In this document: positions 8,977 through 16,321 of the stretch, in pieces
How positions within the stretch are numbered: position 1 is the stretch's first letter
Layout of the letters: every line of letters begins with the position of its first letter
Assembly (NCBI RefSeq): GCF_900169165.1
Contig: NZ_FXYY01000008.1
Span: forward strand, 93,666-157,665
Source of the DNA: Brevibacterium linens ATCC 9172
Lineage (GTDB): Bacteria; Actinomycetota; Actinomycetes; Actinomycetales; Brevibacteriaceae
Direction: 5' to 3'
Length of the DNA: 64,000 nt
The notes under the pieces: generated by a model
The model's input: the letters and a program-made list of their open reading frames with translations, nothing else
What the model was told of the DNA's origin: nothing
Databases searched by the model: none
Program-made: the position numbers and the translations under genes

Positions 8977-10164
8977 TCATGCCAGCCCGGACAGGATCTG
9001 GGCCGACCACAGGCCGAGGAACGTGCCCAGGAACGTGCCCATGAGCGCGAACAGCACGCCGACGGGGACGAGCTGTCGGTTGAATGCGCCCGCGACGACT
9101 GGTGCCGAGGCGATTCCGCCGATGTTCGCGGTGCTGGCCACGGCGATGCTGAAGAGCTCGGTGCGGGTGAGCTTCGCGTAGACGAGCATGATGGCGATGT
9201 GAACGACAAGGACGATGATTCCCGCCACCAGGTAGAGCGGCGCTTCGGCCAGGGAAGTGAAGTCCGAACCGGAGGCGATGATGCCGATGATGAGGTAGAG
9301 CAGGATCGTCGCGAGCTCATTGGATCCGGCGGTCTTGCCGAACCGAGTCGATCCGATGGCCAGACCAAGGACGCTGACGATGAGGATCGTCCACGCGGTG
9401 CCGTCGATGACCGCTCCGACCTCGGGCAGCAGTTCGCCGAGGCGGATCGCCAGGGCCGAGGCCAGAAGTGCGAACCCGATGAGTCCGAAGATCGATGGCA
9501 GCGTCATCGGCTTCTCCTCCTCGGCGGCGATTCTGTCGGTGAAGTCGAGCTTCGACATATCAGCCCTCGTCCACGTGTCGAACTTGTCGGAGACCGTGAC
9601 GGAGGAGAAGACGAGCAGCAGCCAGAAGGAGTAGAGCACCGTGTCGACGATGAGGACGTAGCCGAACACGTTCTCGGGCGCCTGGAGGACCTCCTGCACC
9701 GCGACCATGTTCGCCGAACCACCCGTCCAGGAGGCGTTGAGGGCGCCGAGGGCCTTCCACGCCTCCGGGTCGAGGCTGGAGTGCAGGATGAGGAAGCTGA
9801 TGATGAAGCCTGAGATGATGCTCGCCGCGGTCACCGCGAAGGTGAGCAGCAGCTTGGGCCCGAGCTTGATGATCTGCCGGATATCGCACTTGAACAGCAT
9901 GAGCAGGATCATCGCGGGCAGCATCACCTCGCGCAGGGTGTCACCGACCGCGGTGATGTCTCCGCCGTCGTGGTCGAATACGCCGAAGGTGTTGAGCAGC
10001 GCCGCCACGATGTAGAGGATGACGAAGCCGGGCACATACTTGAAGAGCTTGAAGCGCCCGCTCCGATCCGCGACGACGAGTACAGCGGAGATAGCCAGAA
10101 GCAGGCTGATGAATAGAAAACCGTCCGTGATCACTAACGACACTTCCTCATTGAAAACGTCCAT
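8977..10164 (-). CDS. DUF819 family membrane protein, putative transporter
   Basis: 395 residues from ATG 10164 (MDVFNEEVSL); upstream ATGs at 10179 and 10197 and an internal GTG behind TGAGGA are alternatives, so the start is uncertain. About 11-12 membrane segments are evident. Landmarks are LFKCDIRQIIKLGPKLLLTF, ASWTGGSANMVAV and, near the C-terminus, ASTANIGGIASAPVVAGA, which resemble the two inverted-repeat halves of DUF819 (YjcL-like) proteins. Their substrate is not established. In Bacillus, yjcL lies in a cluster with a murein-peptide epimerase homologue (from memory), and here the gene sits among peptide-degrading genes, so a role in peptide or amino acid transport is a reasonable inference. 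Confidence 0.85.
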   Translation of the reverse strand: MDVFNEEVSLVITDGFLFISLLLAISAVLVVADRSGRFKLFKYVPGFVILYIVAALLNTFGVFDHDGGDITAVGDTLREVMLPAMILLMLFKCDIRQIIKLGPKLLLTFAVTAASIISGFIISFLILHSSLDPEAWKALGALNASWTGGSANMVAVQEVLQAPENVFGYVLIVDTVLYSFWLLLVFSSVTVSDKFDTWTRADMSKLDFTDRIAAEEEKPMTLPSIFGLIGFALLASALAIRLGELLPEVGAVIDGTAWTILIVSVLGLAIGSTRFGKTAGSNELATILLYLIIGIIASGSDFTSLAEAPLYLVAGIIVLVVHIAIMLVYAKLTRTELFSIAVASTANIGGIASAPVVAGAFNRQLVPVGVLFALMGTFLGTFLGLWSAQILSGLA

Positions 10165-10263
10165 CCCGGTGCGGGGCATGCCTCCGGGGTGGAGCAATGT
10201 GCAGTTGTCGATCGGATCCGGTCCGGTGAGGGGCCGGGCAATCGGGGTGGTCGAACGTGCTGC

Positions 10264-10572
10264 CTAAGCGGTGACCTCGCGGAACTTCTTCGCGGCGTTG
10301 TTCACTGCTGTGATCAGCGCCTTCTGCGAGGATCCGTGGTAGCGGCGCTGGATGCGCTCGATCAGTCGACCGGGGTCCGTGATGTCGGCATCGACGAACA
10401 GGCTCCGAATGAAGTTCCGGGTCAGAGCCAACGTCGCCGTGCAGTCCACATCGAGGATTCGGTGGGTGTCCGGCTGGATCTCGAACGCCACGTAGAACAG
10501 ACCGAACTGGTTGGTGATCGGGTTGTTCGACGGAGCCTTCGCTTCGCCTGTGAGGTAGATCGTATCGGACAT
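10264..10572 (-). CDS. DUF3870 domain protein
   Basis: 102 residues from ATG 10572; the longer reading to 10812 belongs to a shadow of the neighbouring gene. The opening IYLTGEAKAPSNNPIT and FGLFYVAFEI match DUF3870, a small uncharacterised family of about this length. No membrane segment, signal or cofactor motif is visible. It lies 59 bp after the serine hydrolase gene and 99 bp before the DUF819 gene on the same strand, so it is probably part of the same peptide-use operon. Function unknown. Confidence 0.8.
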   Translation of the reverse strand: MSDTIYLTGEAKAPSNNPITNQFGLFYVAFEIQPDTHRILDVDCTATLALTRNFIRSLFVDADITDPGRLIERIQRRYHGSSQKALITAVNNAAKKFREVTA

Positions 10573-10631
10573 CGCCCACCAGACTACCCCACGGCCGTCC
10601 GTGCAGAGGGTGCTTGCGAATCGATCGACAT

Positions 10632-11432
10632 TCAGAGGAACCGGTGGATCGCGTCTCCGGCCTGCCGCATGATCGGCATGACGTCGACGACGCGGTCGGT
10701 GCCCGGTTCCCAGTTCGCGAACACCGCATAGGCGACGCGACGCGTAGGCGTCATCACGATCCCGGCATCTGCTCGGATCGTCCCGTTCGTGCCGGTCTTG
10801 TTCCACACCCACACATCCCGCTGGTAGTTGTAGTGAGCGAGCGGGTCCAGATCGAACGCCGAGGCGACCATCGAGGTGTCCGCGCCGGCTCCCAACCAGC
10901 GCCGGAAGACCTCGTTCGTCGACTCGTCCCAGAACTCCTCCTTGGCGTGCCTGGCCATGAAATCGCTGAGCTCCGCGGCTGTTCCCGTCGACAGGGTCCG
11001 CGGTGCCTTGGCCGGACGCGGCCAGCGCAGGAAGTCGTGCAGACCCGAGTTCCGGTACCCGAGCCTGACCACCTGATCAGCGACATTCGCCAGCCCGACC
11101 CGACGGATGAGCACGTTCGTGGCGAAGTTGTCGCTGAACGCCCCGATGAGCAGAGCGACGTCGAAGATGCTCAGCTCGTCCTGCTCCATGAGGTACCAGA
11201 TCCCGGATTCGTCGACCCTCTCCGACGGTCGTCGATGCAGTCGCTCCTCGAGGTCAAGGGTCCCGTCCACAGACATCTGCAAGGCGGTGTGGAGCAGGAA
11301 GACCTTGCCCATGCTGGCCGTGTCGAGTTCGTCGTTCTCATTGTGGGCGAACACCCGTTCCCCGCTGTCGACGTCGAAGGCCAGAGCGCTGAAGCGCACC
11401 CCGGGCAGTCCATCGAATTTAAAATCGCTCAT
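10632..11432 (-). CDS. Class A beta-lactamase-like serine hydrolase
   Basis: 266 residues. Three in-frame ATGs lie in tandem (11438, 11435, 11432); the last has the best spacing from AGGAG and is used. The penicillin-recognising fold motifs are complete: S40-M-G-K43, S100-D-N102 and K212-T-G214. The protein lacks a Sec signal peptide, unlike secreted beta-lactamases, so it is probably cytoplasmic. It lies 28 bp after the LD-carboxypeptidase gene. A cytoplasmic role on murein-derived peptides or amides fits better than antibiotic resistance, although resistance cannot be excluded from sequence alone. Confidence 0.88.
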   Translation of the reverse strand: MSDFKFDGLPGVRFSALAFDVDSGERVFAHNENDELDTASMGKVFLLHTALQMSVDGTLDLEERLHRRPSERVDESGIWYLMEQDELSIFDVALLIGAFSDNFATNVLIRRVGLANVADQVVRLGYRNSGLHDFLRWPRPAKAPRTLSTGTAAELSDFMARHAKEEFWDESTNEVFRRWLGAGADTSMVASAFDLDPLAHYNYQRDVWVWNKTGTNGTIRADAGIVMTPTRRVAYAVFANWEPGTDRVVDVMPIMRQAGDAIHRFL

Positions 11433-11460
11433 CATCATGCTCCTATCCGTCTGGTTTCGT

Positions 11461-12528
11461 TCATGCCTGCCCAGCCGCGCGATCCACCCACAGCCGCGGC
11501 CGCTCCCCGGGCTCCGCCTCGAGCGTGACGTCGACGCCGAGTGGGGCACTCGGCGCATCGGGATCGTGGCCGAAGCCCATCTCCGACACAATGGGTATTC
11601 CCAGACCGCCGAGGTAGTCGATCATCAGCGCCTCCACCTCGTGGACGGGCGCGCAGTCCTGCCACGAGCCGAGCACGACCGCATCCGCCGAGGTGAACCA
11701 CCCGCCGCGGACCAGCTGCACCATGAGATTGTCGAGCCGGTACAGCTCTTCGTCGACGTCTTCGAGCATGAGGATGCTCGGGCCCCGCCGCTCGCGTCGT
11801 TCCCGCACGTCGATGAGCTCGGGACTGCCCATTCCAGCGGCGATGAGACTGAGATTTCCCCCGCCGAGGCGGCCCTTCGTCGACCCCGGGACCAACGTCT
11901 GTGCCCGGCTGAGCGGGAGTGCTGCGTCTTCTGCGGGGAAGCCGAGTTCGCGGCCGCCCCAGGGATGAACCAGCCACGAGGCCACCTCGTCGGGGACGAC
12001 CGTCGAGTTCTTGAACGGGTCGTTGCCGACCATCGGGCAGAACAGGGTCGCGACACCGAGGTGATGGTCCCAGGCCTGGTGGAGTGCGGTGATGTCCGAG
12101 GAGCCGGTGAGCAGCTTGGGCCGGCCGTCGCGGCGCAGCATATGCCTGCGCATGAGGTCGAAGTCGATGCCGTCGAGCAGGCGCATGGCCCCGAAGCCTC
12201 CGCGCAACGCGATGACCGCATCCGTGTCCGGATCGCACCAGGCGTCGACGAGGTCGGCCCGGCGCTCGGCGTCCGTGCCGGCCAGATACTTCACCCGCGG
12301 GTGGCGGGCGCGGATGTGCTCACCGGGCACAACGCGCAGCCCCCAGGATTCGAGCTGGGCGATGGCTCGCTGCAGCGACTCCTCGTCGGTGGGTCCCGAC
12401 GGCGCGATGAGGCGAACGTTGTCACCGGGCGCCAGCGGTGCAGAATCGAGATAGGGGCTCGGCTCCCCCGCGCCGACAGACCCGAGTGCATCGGCACGAC
12501 CGGCCTCAACGAACTCCGAATTACTCAT
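11461..12528 (-). CDS. LD-carboxypeptidase (peptidase S66, muramoyl-tetrapeptide carboxypeptidase family)
   Basis: 355 residues, the usual S66 length. The nucleophile elbow TGSSDITALH places Ser144 at the position of the LdcA G-[YF]-S-D motif. The glutamate region LEDVDEELYRLDNLMVQL and the final His in MGFGHDP complete the Ser-Glu-His triad. The family removes the terminal D-Ala from murein tetrapeptides in the cytoplasm. The ATG overlaps the stop of the ABC ATPase gene by 8 bases (ATGAGTAA), which implies translational coupling. In Bacillus, the S66 member YkfA is likewise encoded beside an oligopeptide transporter ATPase. The N-terminal ~30 residues are a non-conserved extension. Confidence 0.92.
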   Translation of the reverse strand: MSNSEFVEAGRADALGSVGAGEPSPYLDSAPLAPGDNVRLIAPSGPTDEESLQRAIAQLESWGLRVVPGEHIRARHPRVKYLAGTDAERRADLVDAWCDPDTDAVIALRGGFGAMRLLDGIDFDLMRRHMLRRDGRPKLLTGSSDITALHQAWDHHLGVATLFCPMVGNDPFKNSTVVPDEVASWLVHPWGGRELGFPAEDAALPLSRAQTLVPGSTKGRLGGGNLSLIAAGMGSPELIDVRERRERRGPSILMLEDVDEELYRLDNLMVQLVRGGWFTSADAVVLGSWQDCAPVHEVEALMIDYLGGLGIPIVSEMGFGHDPDAPSAPLGVDVTLEAEPGERPRLWVDRAAGQA

Positions 12529-14176
12529 TCCTCACCAGACTCTGACTCCCCAGTCGGGGAACCGCTGCGAGCAGTTCCTGCGTGTATTCGTGCTGCGGAT
12601 CGGACAGCACCTTCTCGACCTCACCGTATTCGACGATCTCCCCTCGTTTCATCACGGCCACCGTGTCCGCAATGTTCCAGGCCAGGCCGAGATCATGGGT
12701 GATGATGAGCGCGCTCATGCCGAGGTTCTTCTTCAGCGCGAGGAACAACGACAGGATCTCCCCGCGCACGGACGCATCCAACGACGCCACGGGCTCATCG
12801 GCGATGAGCACCTGCGGGTCGAGAGCCAGGGCACCTGCGATGACGACGCGCTGCCGCTGTCCGCCGGAGAGCTCCTGCGGAATCGATTCGAGATAGTCCT
12901 CGGCCGGGGTGAGTTCGGCGGCTGCGAGGGCACCGACGACCCGCTCGTACTCACGGTCTTTGATTCCCTGCACCTTCAGGCCTTCGACCACGGCTTCATA
13001 CACGCTGCGCTTGGGGTTGAGCGATCCGGCCGGGTCCTGCAGAATCATCTGCACCTGCCGCCGGAAGGCCCGCAGCTCCTTCGCCTTCCGCGGCAGCGGC
13101 TTGCCGGCGAAGAACAGCTGCGAACCTGCCTCCACCTCCTGCAGCCCGAGCAGCGACCGCGCCAGAGTCGTCTTCCCCGAACCGGACTGGCCGACGACGG
13201 CGAGGATCTCCGCCTTCTTCAGCTGCAGATCCACCCCGCGCACCGCTCGTTCGCGGCCCCGCCGGGTGTCGAAGGAGACGCTGAGGTCCTTTGCCTCGAG
13301 CACCACCTCATCCGTCTTGGTGAACGGTTCGGCCCGGGCCACCTCGGCGGGCCTCCGCGTCCGGGGATTCAACCGGGATTCGGGGTCCCCGATCTGCGGA
13401 AACGCACCGGCGAGCTGCTGCGTGTAATCCTCCTGCGGGGACAGGCAGACGTCGTCGCTGGGCCCGTATTCGACGAGGCGGCCGTGGCGCATGATCGCGA
13501 GATTCGCGCACACGGCGGAGAGCACGGCGAGGTCGTGGCTGATCATCAGCAGGGAGATTCCGCGCTCGGCGACGAGACGAGCCAGACCGGACAGGATCTG
13601 CTTCTGCACGATGACGTCGAGAGCAGTCGTCGGCTCGTCGGCGATGATGATATCGGGTTCACAGGCGAGCGCCATGGCGATCATGATGCGCTGTTTCTGC
13701 CCGCCGGAGAGCTCGTGCGGATACGCAGTCGACTTGGCCGCCTCGATATTGACCTCGGCGAGGAGTTCGAACATCCGGTCCCGGCGCTTCTGCGGGGTCG
13801 TCCATGTGCCCTTCGAGTGATGTTCGAGGGCTTCGATGATCTGGCTTCCCACCTCGCGGACGGGGTTGAGCGAGTGCAGAGCGCCCTGGAAGACGATCGA
13901 GGCCTGTGCCCACCGGACCGCGCGGATCTGACCGAAGCTCAGCTCCCGGATGTCCTGCCCGCCGAGAAGGACCCGCCCGTCGAGGCGCGCCGACTTCGGC
14001 AGCAGGCGCAGAGCCGACATGATCAGGGTCGACTTCCCCGACCCCGACTCCCCCGCGATGCCCAGAGTGGCACCGGCGGGCAGGTCGAGACTGACGTCTT
14101 TCACGGCGACGACATCGCCGCGGTCGGATGAGGAGCGGTAGGTGATCGAAACGTTCTCGAAATGAAGATCGGTCAT
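12521..14176 (-). CDS. Peptide ABC transporter, two fused ATP-binding domains (DppD-DppF type)
   Basis: 551 residues from ATG 14176, coupled to the permease stop (TGATG). Two complete ATPases lie in one chain. Domain 1 has Walker A GESGSGKST (42-50), signature LSGGQKQRIMIA and Walker B IIIADEPTTALD. Domain 2 has Walker A GQSGSGKTT (~330), signature LSGGQRQRVVIA and Walker B VLIADEPVASLD. Each is followed by the oligopeptide-type C-terminal segment (VEYGPSDDV, VEYGEVEKV). The protein is the cytoplasmic motor of the peptide importer encoded just upstream. Fusion of the D and F subunits is common in Actinobacteria and in glutathione/peptide systems. Confidence 0.95.
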   Translation of the reverse strand: MTDLHFENVSITYRSSSDRGDVVAVKDVSLDLPAGATLGIAGESGSGKSTLIMSALRLLPKSARLDGRVLLGGQDIRELSFGQIRAVRWAQASIVFQGALHSLNPVREVGSQIIEALEHHSKGTWTTPQKRRDRMFELLAEVNIEAAKSTAYPHELSGGQKQRIMIAMALACEPDIIIADEPTTALDVIVQKQILSGLARLVAERGISLLMISHDLAVLSAVCANLAIMRHGRLVEYGPSDDVCLSPQEDYTQQLAGAFPQIGDPESRLNPRTRRPAEVARAEPFTKTDEVVLEAKDLSVSFDTRRGRERAVRGVDLQLKKAEILAVVGQSGSGKTTLARSLLGLQEVEAGSQLFFAGKPLPRKAKELRAFRRQVQMILQDPAGSLNPKRSVYEAVVEGLKVQGIKDREYERVVGALAAAELTPAEDYLESIPQELSGGQRQRVVIAGALALDPQVLIADEPVASLDASVRGEILSLFLALKKNLGMSALIITHDLGLAWNIADTVAVMKRGEIVEYGEVEKVLSDPQHEYTQELLAAVPRLGSQSLVRNE

Positions 14177-15087
14177 CAGCGGCTCCTCAGGGCGGGGTTG
14201 ATGATGGCCTCGAATGCGCGCCCGACCATCGTGAACGCGAGCACGACGAGCAGGATCGCCACACCCGGGGTGAGCACGTACCACCAGTAGCCGGAGGTCG
14301 CCGCGGACACGTCCATCGAGTTCTTCAGGATCGTGCCCCACGATTCTTTGGACGTATCGCCGAGGCCGAGGAATGACAGCGTCGACTCGGCGATGATCGC
14401 TCCTCCGACGGTCAGTGTCGTGTTCGCGAGCACGAGCGGCATCACCGCCGGCAGCAGGTGCCGGAACAGGATATGGGAATGACCGGCACCGAGGATGCGC
14501 GCGCGTTCGATGTAGAGCCGGGATTCGACGCTCAAGGTCTGCGACCGCACGATCCGTGCCGTCGACGCCCATGAGGTCAGTCCGATGGCGACGACGATCG
14601 TGAAGACTCCGCGTTCCAGCACGGAGGACAGGACGATCGCCAAGAGCAGGGACGGCAGGACGATGAAGAAGTCGACGATGCGCATGATGAAGCCGCCGAA
14701 CAGTCCCGAGAAGTGACCGGCGGCCAGGCCCATGATGGTGCCGATGAGCATCGACATCACGGTCGCGGCGACACCGACGAGGATCGACACGCGCGCTCCC
14801 CAGAGGATGCGCACCCACATCTCCCGACCCAAGTCATCGGTGCCCAGGGGATGGTCGAGGCTCGGCGGGGCGTAGCGGGGCACGTCGAGCTGCTGCGTGA
14901 CGTCGAGCATCGAGGCCGGTGCGATGAGCGGTGCGGCGATCGCGATGACGATGAAGAAGAGGAGAACGACGGCGCCGATGAGAGCCGGGGCGTCGGAGCG
15001 GAAGAGCGCCCAGTTCTTCTTCGCATTGTTCAGTCGGCGTTCGCGCACGAGCTTCGCGCCGTCGACGGCGGGGGTGTTCGCACTCAT
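14176..15087 (-). CDS. Peptide ABC transporter permease, DppC type
   Basis: 303 residues from ATG 15087, which overlaps the stop of the upstream permease gene (TGATG) and is preceded by AGGAGGGCC. The N-terminal ~35 residues are cytoplasmic and basic. Six hydrophobic segments follow. The region around HPLGTDDLGREMW is the periplasmic/extracellular marker of DppC/OppC proteins, and EAA-loop residues (ERARILGAGHSHILFRHLLP) mark the contact with the ATPase. It acts in the cytoplasmic membrane with the DppB-type partner. Confidence 0.95.
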   Translation of the reverse strand: MSANTPAVDGAKLVRERRLNNAKKNWALFRSDAPALIGAVVLLFFIVIAIAAPLIAPASMLDVTQQLDVPRYAPPSLDHPLGTDDLGREMWVRILWGARVSILVGVAATVMSMLIGTIMGLAAGHFSGLFGGFIMRIVDFFIVLPSLLLAIVLSSVLERGVFTIVVAIGLTSWASTARIVRSQTLSVESRLYIERARILGAGHSHILFRHLLPAVMPLVLANTTLTVGGAIIAESTLSFLGLGDTSKESWGTILKNSMDVSAATSGYWWYVLTPGVAILLVVLAFTMVGRAFEAIINPALRSR

Positions 15088-16229
15088 CAGGCCCTCCTGA
15101 CGCGGGGATCGAGGAATCGGTAGACGATATCGGCGGCGAGGTTCATCACGATGATGATCGCCGAGAACACGACGAAGGTGCCCTGCAGCAGCGGCAGGTC
15201 GGGACCGCGGATGGCTTCGAAGGTGAGTTTGCCCAGCCCCGGCCATGAGAACACGGCTTCGACGGTGACCGCACCGGCGACGAGCCCGCCGATGTGGAGG
15301 AAGACGACGGTGACGGTCGGCAGCAGCGCATTGGGCACGGCGTGACGGCGACGGACCTCATCCTCGGTGAGGCCTTTTGCGCGGGCCGTCGTGAGGTAGT
15401 CCTCGCTCATCTCCTCGAGCAGGGAGGCGCGCATGATCATGAGGAACTGTGCATAGACGACGGCGACGAGCGAGACGACCGGAAGGATGAGGTGCGTGAT
15501 GACGTCGATGATTCCGGCCGGCGACCAGGGGTCGAGCCCCGGGGTGATCATGCCGCCGGTGGGCAGCCACTGCAGGGTGCCGCCGAAGATCATGAGCAGG
15601 ATGAGGCCGAGCCAGAACGTCGGCACGGACCAGAAGATCAGCGAGGTCGAGGAGGCGAGCTTGTCGAACAGGGAATTGCGCCGCCAGGCCGAGAGCTGCC
15701 CGAGCCACAGGCCCAGGGCGATGGCGATGACGGCCGCGGTGCCCGTGAGCAGCAGGGTCGGGCCGAGGTACTCGCCGATGAGGGAGGACACGGATTTCCG
15801 GTATACGTAGGACTCGCCGAGATCGCCGGTGACGATGCCGACGAGGTAGTCCCAGAACTGGACAATGACGGGTTTGTCGAGTCCGTACTGGCTGCGGAGC
15901 TCGGCGATCTGCGCCGGGGACATCGGCCGTTCCTTGGCGATCTTGAGCACGGGGTCGCCGGGCAGCATGCGGAAGGCGAAGAAGCCGAGCACGATGACCA
16001 GGATCATCGAGGTCGCGGCCCCGCCGAGCTTGCGCAGGAAGTAGCGGGCGAAGGATCCGCCGGCCGGAGGTTCGTCCATGTCGACGGCGGCAGGGTTCGT
16101 CTCGGCGGTGTCGGCAGTTCCCTTCGCCGAGGCGGGGCTGGGGTTCGTGGGGTCGGTGCCCGGGGTCGCCGTGTCCGTTCCTCGGTCAGGGCGATCCCCG
16201 GAATGGGGATCGTGGGTGGGTGTGCTCAC
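15087..16229 (-). CDS. Peptide ABC transporter permease, DppB type, with long N-terminal extension
   Basis: 380 residues from GTG 16229, chosen for GGAG eight bases upstream. The core (residues ~65-380) is a DppB/OppB permease: it starts with a helix ending FRMLPGDPVLKIAKER and carries the EAA-like loop YLTTARAKGLTEDEVRRRHA and the C-terminal DPRVRRA. Residues 1-60 are a Thr/Pro/Asp-rich, non-conserved cytoplasmic tail whose DNA contains an exact CCGCCTCGGCGA copy (rev. strand, ~16130). It lies 92 bp after the substrate-binding protein gene in one operon with the DppC-type permease, double ATPase and LD-carboxypeptidase genes. Confidence 0.94.
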   Translation of the reverse strand: MSTPTHDPHSGDRPDRGTDTATPGTDPTNPSPASAKGTADTAETNPAAVDMDEPPAGGSFARYFLRKLGGAATSMILVIVLGFFAFRMLPGDPVLKIAKERPMSPAQIAELRSQYGLDKPVIVQFWDYLVGIVTGDLGESYVYRKSVSSLIGEYLGPTLLLTGTAAVIAIALGLWLGQLSAWRRNSLFDKLASSTSLIFWSVPTFWLGLILLMIFGGTLQWLPTGGMITPGLDPWSPAGIIDVITHLILPVVSLVAVVYAQFLMIMRASLLEEMSEDYLTTARAKGLTEDEVRRRHAVPNALLPTVTVVFLHIGGLVAGAVTVEAVFSWPGLGKLTFEAIRGPDLPLLQGTFVVFSAIIIVMNLAADIVYRFLDPRVRRA

Positions 16230-16321
16230 TGTGGTGCTCCAGGTGATGAGGACAGAGGCCCGTGGGTCCGGGTGCCGCAGATGGCGCGGGTGGCGTGGCA
16301 CCCGGACTGTGGGCGCGGGAA

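Noticed and set aside
10264..10812. 182-codon version of the DUF3870 gene
   Set aside because: The extra N-terminal part is Arg/His/Pro-rich and overlaps the serine hydrolase gene in another frame; ATG 10572 begins the conserved domain.
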